Shown in pieces: positions 1 to 5,262 of a DNA stretch of 5,262 bases. Origin of the DNA: Lonsdalea quercina subsp. quercina (GTDB lineage Bacteria > Pseudomonadota > Gammaproteobacteria > Enterobacterales > Enterobacteriaceae); assembly GCF_000688655.1 (NCBI RefSeq), contig NZ_JIBO01000006.1, positions 1,950 through 7,211 of the forward strand, in the 5' to 3' direction. Made by a program: the position numbers and the translations under genes. The notes beneath the pieces were generated by a model. That model saw only the letters and a program-made list of their open reading frames with translations. It made no database searches and was not told the DNA's origin. Within the stretch, counting starts at the first letter, position 1. Each line of letters starts with the position of its first letter.

Positions 1-12
1 CCAGCCACAAAA

Positions 13-576
13 TTACTCGGTCAGCTGGATCACCAACTGACCCGGTTTGACTTCTATACCCTTCGCCAATTTCTTGGCCATCGCTTCTTTCGTGCTGTGC
101 TCAGCATTCAACACGTAGGCGGGTTTCTGGTCGAAATAACTTTTCAGCGATTGATTGAGATAAGGCGTCAGCGTTTTAAACATCGACTGCATTTTTTCCG
201 GCTGCACGCTGTAATCCGTCAGCGTCATCTCTTTAAGATAAATGGCGCCCTGCGCTTTATCGAAGACCGGTTGCGCCTTGAGCGTTAGCTTCATGTCTGC
301 CGACTGTGCGCCAATCAGTGAGCTGATATCGACTTTGGCATTGCCGCTGAGGGTCACTTTGCCCGGTTCTTCGCGACCGATCTGTGTGGTGAGATCGGTC
401 AGAACGATATGAGCATCCACGACACCCGGCACGCCAATCTGTTTCTGATAGTCATTATGTTCCTGTAAATACTGATTGACTTCCTGTTCGCTCAGGGTGT
501 ATTGGGTCAGCTGATTACAGCCGCTGAGCATCAGTCCGCCCAGCAATGCCAGTGTCGCCCATCCTGTTTTTTTCAT
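13..576 (-). CDS. yceB: YceB family (DUF1439) outer-membrane lipoprotein
   Basis: A 187-residue predicted lipoprotein, close to the 186 residues of E. coli YceB. Residues 1-20 form a type II signal peptide: a KK pair at 2-3, a hydrophobic core, and a lipobox ending LSGC with the acylated Cys at 20. Residue +2 of the mature protein is Asn, not Asp, which by the Lol rule favours outer-membrane sorting. Family-typical stretches are NQLTQYTLSEQE just after the Cys, PGVVDAHIVLTDL, GREEPGKVTLSG, KAQPVFDKAQGAIYLKEM, and a C-terminal AMAKKLAKGIEVKPGQ. The frame stays open further upstream to 693, but the ATG at 576 is chosen because it puts the signal peptide at the N-terminus and has a GAGG ribosome site (585-588) 8 bases away. 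The biochemical role is not firmly known. I recall that the family has been linked to the TULIP-like (tubular lipid-binding) fold, but the sequence alone does not prove lipid binding. It is probably its own transcription unit, 151 bases after grxB. Confidence 0.93.
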   Translation of the reverse strand: MKKTGWATLALLGGLMLSGCNQLTQYTLSEQEVNQYLQEHNDYQKQIGVPGVVDAHIVLTDLTTQIGREEPGKVTLSGNAKVDISSLIGAQSADMKLTLKAQPVFDKAQGAIYLKEMTLTDYSVQPEKMQSMFKTLTPYLNQSLKSYFDQKPAYVLNAEHSTKEAMAKKLAKGIEVKPGQLVIQLTE

Positions 577-584
577 TGTAATAA

Positions 585-588
585 CCTC
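585..588 (-). promoter_or_regulatory. Ribosome binding site of yceB
   Basis: GAGG on the minus strand, 8 bases before the ATG at 576. It supports the internal start that exposes the lipoprotein signal peptide, rather than the longer open frame beginning at 693. Confidence 0.7.
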
Positions 589-604
589 GTTAATTCCCTT
601 AATA

Positions 605-621
605 CTATCGATATCTGATAG
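605..621. repeat. Short dyad in the yceB leader/promoter region
   Basis: CTATC (605-609) and GATAG (617-621) form a perfect 5-base inverted repeat with a 7-base spacer that itself contains part of GATATC. It lies about 30-45 bases upstream of the yceB start codon, where an operator or promoter element would be expected. I could not place a convincing sigma-70 promoter around it. Five-base arms can arise by chance. Confidence 0.35.
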
Positions 622-680
622 CGGGGCAGCGTGCGCTTTTGCGTGAACAGCGCCAATCGGAAAGTCCTGAAACGGTAACG

Positions 681-711
681 CACATACCGGCACGTCATGT
701 TCCGGTATGTG
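681..711. repeat. Perfect 10-bp inverted repeat between grxB and yceB
   Basis: CACATACCGG (681-690) pairs perfectly with CCGGTATGTG (702-711) around an 11-base loop. On the minus strand it begins 16 bases after the grxB stop codon, so as RNA it would be a stable stem-loop at the 3' end of the grxB message. It is not followed by a run of U (next bases on that strand are CGTTACCGTTTC), so it is not a classic intrinsic terminator. It could be an RNA-stabilising 3' hairpin, a weak or Rho-assisted terminator, or a protein-binding dyad upstream of yceB. Confidence 0.6.
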
Positions 712-727
712 ACGGCGATTCTGGTGC

Positions 728-1378
728 TTATTGAGCCATGCCGCTCAGCAGCGGGATCTGGGTTTGTTTGGCCATGTTGTCGCGGTAGTCCGCCACCTTC
801 GACGGCACGCTGACGCCATTGACGATGGTCAGGGCGCGAAGCAGCGGGAACAGGTGAATATCATCCATCGACAGCTCGCCGTTACAGGCGTTGGCCTGAA
901 CAATCAGCGGTTCGAGATCTTTGAGATCGTTGCTGATGTTTTTGATCAAACCGGCGGAGTGGCTCAGCAGCTCTTCAAAATCGCCGCCCTGGGCCTGCTT
1001 TTTATTGATGAAATAGTCGCGTGCGGCAGGTGTGGCGAACTCTTCGAAGGGCGCACGGCTGAGGCGAGGCATGACGAGACGGCGATATACGTCATCGGAG
1101 ACTTTGCGCAGCCAGGCGTCGATCTGTGGATTCGTCGGGCCGGTCAATAGAGGCTTGCCATCAGACGCATCGATATATTCCACGATATCGAGGCTTTCTG
1201 GCATAAAGCTTCCATCTTCTTTTTGCAGGATGGGCAGCATCTTTTTACCGACCATGGAGATGGGCGTTTTTTCGTCATCATTAAGCAGGTATTCCAGTTT
1301 CACCGGGATATCTTTCAGGCCGAAAATCATACGAGCTTTCACACAGAATGGGCAGTGGTCGTAAATATAAAGTTTCAT
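728..1378 (-). CDS. grxB: Glutaredoxin 2 (GrxB)
   Basis: A 216-residue glutaredoxin of the large, GST-like Grx2 type (E. coli Grx2 has 215). It catalyses glutathione-dependent disulfide and mixed-disulfide reduction in the cytoplasm. The N-terminal thioredoxin-fold domain (about 1-72) carries the active site CPFC at Cys9-Cys12, a cis-Pro region with Pro49 (MLP here; QVP in E. coli), and the glutathione-contact segment PESLDIVEYID (60-70, Glu61-Ser62). The rest (about 85-216) is the all-helical GST-like C-terminal domain, with conserved LLTG, WLRKV, TPAAR, GLIKNIS, LFPLLR and VADYRDNMAKQTQI. An extra Cys at 165 lies where E. coli has Val. The ATG at 1378 is chosen over a longer open frame reaching 1534 because it starts exactly at MKLYIYDHCP and follows AGGAAG (1385-1390) at a 6-base spacing. 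The gene probably has its own promoter in the 173 bases after mdtH. In E. coli, Grx2 abundance rises in stationary phase, but nothing seen here proves such control. Confidence 0.97.
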   Translation of the reverse strand: MKLYIYDHCPFCVKARMIFGLKDIPVKLEYLLNDDEKTPISMVGKKMLPILQKEDGSFMPESLDIVEYIDASDGKPLLTGPTNPQIDAWLRKVSDDVYRRLVMPRLSRAPFEEFATPAARDYFINKKQAQGGDFEELLSHSAGLIKNISNDLKDLEPLIVQANACNGELSMDDIHLFPLLRALTIVNGVSVPSKVADYRDNMAKQTQIPLLSGMAQ

Positions 1379-1384
1379 ACCAAT

Positions 1385-1390
1385 CTTCCT
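1385..1390 (-). promoter_or_regulatory. Ribosome binding site of grxB
   Basis: AGGAAG on the minus strand, 6 bases before the ATG at 1378. It decides the start in favour of the 216-residue protein over a 268-residue extension. Confidence 0.75.
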
Positions 1391-1478
1391 TTGTTGTCGA
1401 TCAATGCGATGCCGCTGCCGTATACACAGGGCGTCCCTGCGAGCACGTGATTTAAAAAGGGGGCATCTGTGACGAAAA

Positions 1479-1507
1479 AGTATGGGGGGGTTTTCGCTTG
1501 AGATCAA
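1479..1507 (-). promoter_or_regulatory. Candidate sigma-70 promoter of grxB
   Basis: On the minus strand, TTGATC (1507-1502; 4 of 6 matches to the -35 consensus) and CATACT (1484-1479; 4 of 6 matches to -10) are separated by exactly 17 bases. Transcription would begin near 1472 and give a leader of roughly 95 bases before the grxB ATG. The spacer contains a run of C (complement of the seven Gs at 1484-1490), an unusual composition for a promoter spacer. This is a prediction from matching only. Confidence 0.45.
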
Positions 1508-1551
1508 TTCGGGTGGCGAGGGCGCCCGACACAAAACAGGCGGAGGGGAGA

Positions 1552-2757
1552 TTAACGATCGCCCAGCATCGCAGGCTCAATACGCCGCAAATGGAATTGC
1601 CAGTAGAGCGCGGCCAGCGTCATCAGGCCGATGATCCCGAGCATACACCACGGCAGTTCAGGCTGGCCCAGCGCACGCCCGCTGTCGTACAACCAGCCGC
1701 CGCCGCTATAGCCGAGCGCGCCGCCCAGCGCCAACCCCATACGGCTGAAGCCCATATAGCTGCCGCGGGCGCGGGCGTTCGCCAGCGAAGCGCCCAGCGT
1801 TTCGCGCGCGGGTTCTGCGATAATAGAGCCGAAATAAAACAGGCCGATTAGAACCAGCAACAGGTTAAGGTGCGTCGCCATCCCCATCGGAAACAGACTG
1901 AGCGTCATAATGAACAGCCCGGCCATGAGACGCTGCTCCAGCCGAAAATGTTTTTCGCTCCAGCGCGCGACTGGGTAGAGCAACGTCAAAGAGAGCGCGG
2001 CTTCGATGGCGTACATCCATTTCACCGCCGCGGGCGTTCCGGCGACTTCGTTGACGACGATCGGCATCATCAGCAGTACCTGCACCGCCAGCATGAAATA
2101 CCCGGTCAATGTCAGGACATAGATGACGAAACGGCTGTCGCGCAGAACCCGCAGCATGCCTTCACGCATGGGCGTTCGCGTGGTGGAAATGCGATAGGCG
2201 GGCAGCAGCCAGGCATTCGCGCCCGCAGCCAGCAGGAACATAAAGGCGCCGACCCAGCAGACGACGTTGAAATTGTATTGCATCAACCAACTGCCGAGCA
2301 GCGCGCCGGTGACTGAGCCAGCCGTGTCTTGCATCAGCAAGAGGGAGAAGAAGCGCCCGCGTTCGCTGGGACGGGTCAGCTTGATGACCAGCGCGGTGCG
2401 CGGCGGGTCGAATAACGTGCCGCCGAGTCCGGAAAGAAAACAGGAGAGCATCAGCACCAGCGGCGTAGTCGCCAGCGCCATGCAGATGAAACCGGCCGAG
2501 CGCATCAGCATGCCGGTGATAATCATCGGTTTGGCGCCGAATCGGTCGGCAATCGCGCCGCCGAAGATCCCTAAGCCTTGCTGGGTGAGCTGGCGCAGCC
2601 CTAATGCGGTGCCGACCGTCAGCGCGGCCCAGCCCATTTGGTCGACAAATCGTATGGAAATCAGGGGGAACACGACGAAAAACCCTAAAATCACCAGCAT
2701 ATTATCAAGCAGAATGAAATATTTACCCAGGCTGCGCGCCTGCGTCATCAAAGGCAT
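1552..2757 (-). CDS. mdtH: Multidrug efflux MFS transporter MdtH
   Basis: A 401-residue major facilitator superfamily transporter, matching E. coli MdtH (402) along its whole length, with about 12 membrane helices. It would act as a proton-driven drug exporter in the inner membrane. In E. coli, overexpressed MdtH gives modest quinolone resistance; the native substrate is unclear. MFS motif A lies between helices 2 and 3 ([11 protein letters not shown], residues 66-76, Asp71-Arg72). Other family-typical segments are [26 protein letters not shown] (109-120), [40 protein letters not shown], and [12 protein letters not shown] (310-321). The start at 2757 makes the N-terminus line up with E. coli ([14 protein letters not shown] against MSRVSQARNLGKYF); a second ATG three codons in (2748) is the alternative. 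Only a poor Shine-Dalgarno is seen (GACGG about 6 bases upstream). It is transcribed divergently from rimJ. No intrinsic terminator is seen after its stop. Confidence 0.96.
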   Translation of the reverse strand: MPLMTQARSLGKYFILLDNMLVILGFFVVFPLISIRFVDQMGWAALTVGTALGLRQLTQQGLGIFGGAIADRFGAKPMIITGMLMRSAGFICMALATTPLVLMLSCFLSGLGGTLFDPPRTALVIKLTRPSERGRFFSLLLMQDTAGSVTGALLGSWLMQYNFNVVCWVGAFMFLLAAGANAWLLPAYRISTTRTPMREGMLRVLRDSRFVIYVLTLTGYFMLAVQVLLMMPIVVNEVAGTPAAVKWMYAIEAALSLTLLYPVARWSEKHFRLEQRLMAGLFIMTLSLFPMGMATHLNLLLVLIGLFYFGSIIAEPARETLGASLANARARGSYMGFSRMGLALGGALGYSGGGWLYDSGRALGQPELPWCMLGIIGLMTLAALYWQFHLRRIEPAMLGDR

Positions 2758-2800
2758 GTTGCACCGTCACGGAAAGAAAGGATCCTACTTGTTTATTCTC

Positions 2801-2821
2801 TCGCCAATTGTGTTATGGCGA
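2801..2821. repeat. Operator-like dyad upstream of mdtH
   Basis: TCGCCA (2801-2806) and TGGCGA (2816-2821) form a perfect 6-bp inverted repeat with a 9-base AT-rich spacer. It lies 43 bases upstream of the mdtH ATG, where a repressor of an efflux pump could bind, or it could form a hairpin in the mdtH leader. No specific regulator is recognised from the sequence. Confidence 0.4.
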
Positions 2822-2882
2822 TAGGTGACTTGGAGATAATATTTTTTTATCGTCAAACACCGCTCGATGCAGAGCTGTGATA

Positions 2883-2896
2883 ATTGCAGATTGCAG
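2883..2896. repeat. Tandem 7-bp repeat
   Basis: ATTGCAG occurs twice back to back (2883-2889 and 2890-2896). It sits in the middle of the divergent intergenic region. It could be a pair of regulator half-sites or a simple slippage duplication; nothing in the sequence separates these. Confidence 0.5.
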
Positions 2897-2915
2897 ACGT
2901 ATTCAAATTGCGTGA

Positions 2916-2954
2916 TAACCGCGCGTTGGAGCGGTTACGTTGATGCAGTCAACG
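2916..2954. repeat. Two adjacent inverted repeats upstream of rimJ
   Basis: First dyad: TAACCGC (2916-2922) with GCGGTTA (2931-2937), 7-bp arms and an 8-base loop. Second dyad starts at the next base: CGTTGA (2938-2943) with TCAACG (2949-2954), 6-bp arms and a 5-base loop. Both are perfect. They end 50 bases before the predicted rimJ -35 and so would be upstream DNA sites for rimJ. They are also upstream of mdtH. Neither is followed by a T tract on either strand, so neither looks like a terminator. Confidence 0.5.
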
Positions 2955-3003
2955 CGGTTTATAGTAAGCTTAACGTCATGTTTATCCGCTTATTGCTGGC
3001 GAA

Positions 3004-3032
3004 TAGACGTTTTTCAGTTCCATAAACATAAT
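3004..3032 (+). promoter_or_regulatory. Candidate sigma-70 promoter of rimJ
   Basis: TAGACG (3004-3009; 4 of 6 matches to -35) and CATAAT (3027-3032; 5 of 6 matches to -10) with a 17-base spacer. Transcription would start near 3039, leaving a short leader of about 25 bases that contains the rimJ ribosome site. An upstream TATAGT at 2960-2965 also resembles a -10 but lacks a partner -35 at the right distance. This is a prediction from matching only. Confidence 0.55.
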
Positions 3033-3052
3033 CGATTAACCACCCCGAACCT

Positions 3053-3060
3053 GAGGGAAG
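3053..3060 (+). promoter_or_regulatory. Ribosome binding site of rimJ
   Basis: Purine-rich GAGGGAAG immediately upstream of the rimJ ATG at 3065. The GAGG core is 8 bases from the start codon. It is the strongest Shine-Dalgarno in the window. Confidence 0.75.
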
Positions 3061-3064
3061 AGAA

Positions 3065-3649
3065 ATGTTTGGCTATCGTTCCACATCTGCCACGGTACGT
3101 TTGACGACGGACCGGCTGGTGGTACGTCTGGCTCATGAACGTGATGCCTGGCGACTGGCAGAGTATTACGCGGAAAACCGCGAATTTCTAAAACCCTGGG
3201 AGCCGGTACGTGATGCCAGCCACTGCTATCCCTCGGGCTGGCAGGCGCGTCTGAGCGCGATCACCGATATGCACAAACAGAACAGCGCGTTCTATTTCTT
3301 GCTGCTTGACCCTGAGGAAACGGAGGTGCGCGGCGTCGCCAACTTCAGCCATATTCTGCGCGGATCTTTCCACGCCTGCTATCTGGGCTATTCGCTCGGG
3401 CAGAAATGGCAGGGGCAGGGGCTGATGTTTGAAGCGCTGAAAGCCAGCCTGCGCTACATGTTTGTTCAACAGCGCATGCACCGGGTTATGGCCAACTATA
3501 TGCCGCACAACCACCGCAGCGGCGGTCTGCTGGCGCGTCTCGGATTTGAAAAAGAGGGTTATGCCAGAGATTACCTGCTGATCGACGGCGAATGGCAGGA
3601 TCACGTTTTAACTTCCTTGACCAATGACCGCTGGGCGCAGCGGAAGTGA
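3065..3649 (+). CDS. rimJ: Ribosomal protein S5 alanine N-acetyltransferase RimJ
   Basis: A 194-residue GNAT-fold acetyltransferase with the same length as E. coli RimJ and close similarity throughout. It transfers acetyl from acetyl-CoA to the N-terminal Ala of ribosomal protein S5. In E. coli it is also linked to 30S assembly and to thermoregulation of pap pili. The N-terminal part has [20 protein letters not shown] (12-31) and the RimJ signature [20 protein letters not shown] (41-60). The acetyl-CoA pyrophosphate loop of GNAT motif A follows in [17 protein letters not shown] (109-125, Gly117 and Gly119). Motif B is represented by [27 protein letters not shown] (144-170). The ATG is supported by a strong ribosome site and by matching the family N-terminus MFGYRS. 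It reads divergently from mdtH and 187 bases ahead of murJ. The yceH and mviM genes that follow it in E. coli are not here. No intrinsic terminator is seen after its stop, so it may be transcribed on into murJ. Confidence 0.97.
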   Translation: MFGYRSTSATVRLTTDRLVVRLAHERDAWRLAEYYAENREFLKPWEPVRDASHCYPSGWQARLSAITDMHKQNSAFYFLLLDPEETEVRGVANFSHILRGSFHACYLGYSLGQKWQGQGLMFEALKASLRYMFVQQRMHRVMANYMPHNHRSGGLLARLGFEKEGYARDYLLIDGEWQDHVLTSLTNDRWAQRK

Positions 3650-3836
3650 TTGCCCGGCGATCAGAACTGTCGCAAAAATCCGGGCGATCAGTCACTTCTG
3701 CAGCTTAACGGTGCGGAGCGGGGGCACCAACCGGTAGCTTTTGCTCGCACAATGCGTAGACTAGGCGCACCCAATAGATGCGTACGGCCAGACGGCTGTT
3801 TGCGTCATTATCTTCCCCGGTATTCAGAACACTCGC
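3650..3836. other. rimJ-murJ intergenic gap lacking yceH and mviM
   Basis: 187 bases with no gene. In E. coli K-12 this position holds yceH and mviM; I see no coding remnant of either. It contains a 6-bp inverted repeat GCCCGG/CCGGGC (3652-3657 and 3680-3685), a 9-base direct repeat GGCGATCAG (3656-3664 and 3683-3691), a 5-bp stem GGTGC/GCACC (3710-3714 and 3724-3728), and a 7-base direct repeat ATGCGTA (3752-3758 and 3778-3784). No stem is followed by a T run, so no intrinsic terminator is supported. No promoter with good spacing was found; TAGACT (3757-3762) is a weak -10 without a -35. Confidence 0.65.
3652..3691. repeat. Overlapping inverted and direct repeats after rimJ
   Basis: GCCCGG (3652-3657) and CCGGGC (3680-3685) can pair around a 22-base loop. 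The overlapping 9-mer GGCGATCAG occurs directly repeated at 3656-3664 and 3683-3691, 27 bases apart. The structure starts three bases after the rimJ stop, so it could cap the 3' end of the rimJ message. It could also be a duplication scar from loss of the genes found here in E. coli. Both readings are inference. Confidence 0.45.
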
Positions 3837-5262
3837 ATGAATTTACTTAAATCACTGGCTGCGGTCAGTTCAATGACAATGCTTTCGCGCCTGCTGGGCT
3901 TTGTGCGTGACGCCATCGTCGCCCGCGTATTCGGTGCAGGTATGGCGACCGATGCTTTTTTTGTCGCTTTCAAACTTCCGAATCTGCTGCGTCGTATTTT
4001 CGCCGAGGGCGCGTTCTCCCAGGCTTTCGTTCCCATTTTGGCCGAATATAAGAGCCAGCAGGGAGAAGAGGCCACCCGCACGTTTCTGGCTTACATCGCC
4101 GGGATGCTGACGCTGGTGCTGACGTTGGTGACGATCGCCGGCATGCTGGCCGCGCCCTGGGTGATCATGGTGACGGCGCCTGGCTTTGCCGAAACCCCGG
4201 CGCGTTTTGAACTGACCTCTTCGCTGCTGCGCATCACATTCCCCTACATCTTATTGATTTCGTTGACCTCGATGGTCGGGTCCGTGCTCAATACCTGGAA
4301 CCGTTTTTCGGTGCCCGCGTTCGCGCCGACGCTGCTCAATGTCAGCATGATCTTTTTTGCCTTGTTCGCCACGCCCTATTTTCACCCGCCGGTGCTGGCG
4401 CTGGCCTGGGCCGTGGTGGTCGGCGGCGTCTTGCAACTGGGATATCAACTGCCGCATCTCAAAAAAATCGGTATGTTGGTCTTGCCGCGTATCAAATGGC
4501 GTGATCCGAGCGTAGCGCGCGTGATGAAGCTGATGGCGCCGGCAATTCTCGGCGTGTCGGTGAGCCAGATCTCGTTGATCATCAACACGATTTTCGCTTC
4601 TTTTCTGAGTCAGGGCGCGGTGTCATGGATGTATTACGCAGACCGTCTGATGGAGTTCCCCTCCGGCGTTCTGGGCGTAGCCTTGGGCACTATCCTGTTG
4701 CCTTCGCTGTCAAAAAGCGCCGCCAGCGGTGATCATAAAGAGTACTCCCACCTGATGGACTGGGGGCTGCGACTTTGCTTCTTGTTAGCGTTGCCGAGCG
4801 CGGTCGCGCTGGGCATCTTGGCAAAGCCGCTGACGGTATCCCTGTTCCAATACGGTAAGTTCAGCGCTTTCGATGCGGCGATGACACAGCGGGCGCTGGT
4901 GGCGTATTCCATCGGGCTAATGGGGCTGATTCTGGTGAAAGTGCTGGTACCCGGATTTTATGCGCGACAGGACATCAAGACGCCGGTGAAGATCGCTTTG
5001 GTGACGCTGGCGCTAACTCAGTTGATGAACCTGGCGTTTATCGGTCCGCTTCAGCATGCAGGATTAGCGCTGTCGATAGGGCTGGCCTCTTGTCTCAACG
5101 CCGCGCTGCTGTTCTGGCAACTGCGTAAGCAGCAAATTTTCCAGCCGTCGCCGGGGTGGGCACGTTTTCTGGTGCGGCTATTGCTGGCGGTCGTCGTGAT
5201 GTCGGCGGCGCTGTTGGCGCTAGACCAGATCATGCCGCCATGGGATCAGGGCAATATGACGG
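3837..5262 (+). CDS. murJ: Lipid II flippase MurJ (MviN), 3' end cut by window
   Basis: The first 475 residues of a protein matching E. coli MurJ (511). About 36 residues and the stop lie beyond the right edge, so most of the last of the 14 membrane helices is missing. MurJ is the essential MOP-superfamily flippase that moves lipid-linked peptidoglycan precursor (lipid II) across the inner membrane. Residues reported as important in E. coli are all present: Arg18, Arg24, Asp39, Arg52, Arg53 and Glu57 in the N-lobe ([39 protein letters not shown]) and Asp269-Arg270 ([20 protein letters not shown]). Also conserved are [47 protein letters not shown] and [15 protein letters not shown]. The ATG at 3837 is chosen because [15 protein letters not shown] matches the family N-terminus exactly. 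No Shine-Dalgarno is seen before it (TTCAGAACACTCGC), so translation may be weak or helped by other features. The frame is continuous with no interruption. It lies directly behind rimJ, without yceH and mviM. Confidence 0.97.
   Translation, partial: MNLLKSLAAVSSMTMLSRLLGFVRDAIVARVFGAGMATDAFFVAFKLPNLLRRIFAEGAFSQAFVPILAEYKSQQGEEATRTFLAYIAGMLTLVLTLVTIAGMLAAPWVIMVTAPGFAETPARFELTSSLLRITFPYILLISLTSMVGSVLNTWNRFSVPAFAPTLLNVSMIFFALFATPYFHPPVLALAWAVVVGGVLQLGYQLPHLKKIGMLVLPRIKWRDPSVARVMKLMAPAILGVSVSQISLIINTIFASFLSQGAVSWMYYADRLMEFPSGVLGVALGTILLPSLSKSAASGDHKEYSHLMDWGLRLCFLLALPSAVALGILAKPLTVSLFQYGKFSAFDAAMTQRALVAYSIGLMGLILVKVLVPGFYARQDIKTPVKIALVTLALTQLMNLAFIGPLQHAGLALSIGLASCLNAALLFWQLRKQQIFQPSPGWARFLVRLLLAVVVMSAALLALDQIMPPWDQGNMT

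Larger units (their letters stand above)
2758..3064. other. Divergent mdtH-rimJ intergenic region
   Basis: 307 bases with no gene; no conserved small ORF was recognised. It must hold the promoters of both mdtH (leftward) and rimJ (rightward). From left to right: a 6-bp dyad near the mdtH start (2801-2821), an AT-rich tract (2835-2850), a 7-base tandem repeat (2883-2896), two adjacent stem-loops (2916-2937 and 2938-2954), and a good rimJ promoter (3004-3032). For mdtH no convincing -35/-10 pair was found. TTGACG (minus strand, 2856-2851) resembles a -35 and TATTAT (2841-2836) a -10, but they are only 9 bases apart, so they cannot work together. Confidence 0.7.

Noticed and set aside
577..693. 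N-terminal extension of yceB up to an ATG at 693
   Set aside because: It would bury the lipoprotein signal peptide and lipobox inside the protein. The ATG at 576 has a ribosome site and gives the family length.
731..1150. Open frame on the plus strand opposite grxB (also 1032-1364 and 1223-1450)
   Set aside because: Composition is that of a reading-frame shadow of grxB; no recognisable domain and no good start context.
1379..1534. N-terminal extension of grxB up to an ATG at 1534
   Set aside because: The extra residues have no family match, cover the probable promoter, and the ATG at 1378 starts exactly at the conserved N-terminus with AGGAAG upstream.
1515..1545. GGGCGCCC palindrome region just after mdtH as a terminator
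   Set aside because: The arms are short and imperfect when extended, and no T tract follows on the minus strand.
1870..2824. Two plus-strand open frames opposite mdtH (1870-2316 and 2267-2824)
   Set aside because: Rich in His, Gln and Arg or low in structure, as expected of antisense shadows of a GC-rich membrane protein gene. The second one continues into the intergenic region without any family match.
2835..2850. GATAATATTTTTTTATC-like tract as a Fur box
   Set aside because: It shares only the outer GATAA/TTATC ends with the Fur consensus; the centre is a plain T run and the neighbouring genes have no iron role.
3188..3695. Minus-strand open frames opposite rimJ
   Set aside because: Shadows of a clearly identified gene; no ribosome site or known domain.
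3650..3850. Small plus-strand frame of 66 codons in the rimJ-murJ gap
   Set aside because: It overlaps the start of murJ in another frame, has no ribosome site worth naming and no recognisable similarity; not a remnant of yceH or mviM that I can see.
1..5262. Mobile element, prophage, defence island, CRISPR or integrative element
   Set aside because: Every gene belongs to the conserved enterobacterial backbone, frames are intact, and no transposase, integrase, terminal repeat or repeat-spacer array is seen.

Overview
This window is ordinary chromosomal DNA from a gamma-proteobacterium of the order Enterobacterales. The genes are recognised by protein resemblance to E. coli families recalled from memory. 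No search was run, so the genus is open. The divergence from E. coli would suit a family such as Pectobacteriaceae, Yersiniaceae or a relative, but that is only an inference.

Layout, left to right. On the minus strand lie yceB (13-576, outer-membrane lipoprotein of the DUF1439/YceB family), grxB (728-1378, glutaredoxin 2) and mdtH (1552-2757, major facilitator drug exporter). They are separated by gaps of 151 and 173 bases, so they look like neighbouring single-gene units rather than a tight operon. A 307-base divergent intergenic region (2758-3064) separates mdtH from rimJ. On the plus strand follow rimJ (3065-3649, N-acetyltransferase of ribosomal protein S5), a 187-base gap, and murJ (3837 to the right edge, lipid II flippase, 475 of about 511 residues visible).

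The order yceB-grxB-mdtH / rimJ-...-murJ is the well-known enterobacterial backbone. In E. coli K-12, yceH and mviM lie between rimJ and murJ. Neither is present here, and the gap holds only short repeats. This is the main structural difference I can see.

The genes do unrelated housekeeping jobs (envelope lipoprotein, thiol redox, efflux, ribosomal protein modification, peptidoglycan precursor export). They are neighbours by conserved synteny rather than by shared pathway. All five frames are intact as far as visible. I see no mobile element, tRNA, rRNA, CRISPR array, toxin-antitoxin pair, phage gene or defence gene. I found no previously undescribed system. The points worth a second look are small: several inverted repeats in the intergenic regions, a murJ start without a Shine-Dalgarno sequence, and the missing yceH-mviM segment.
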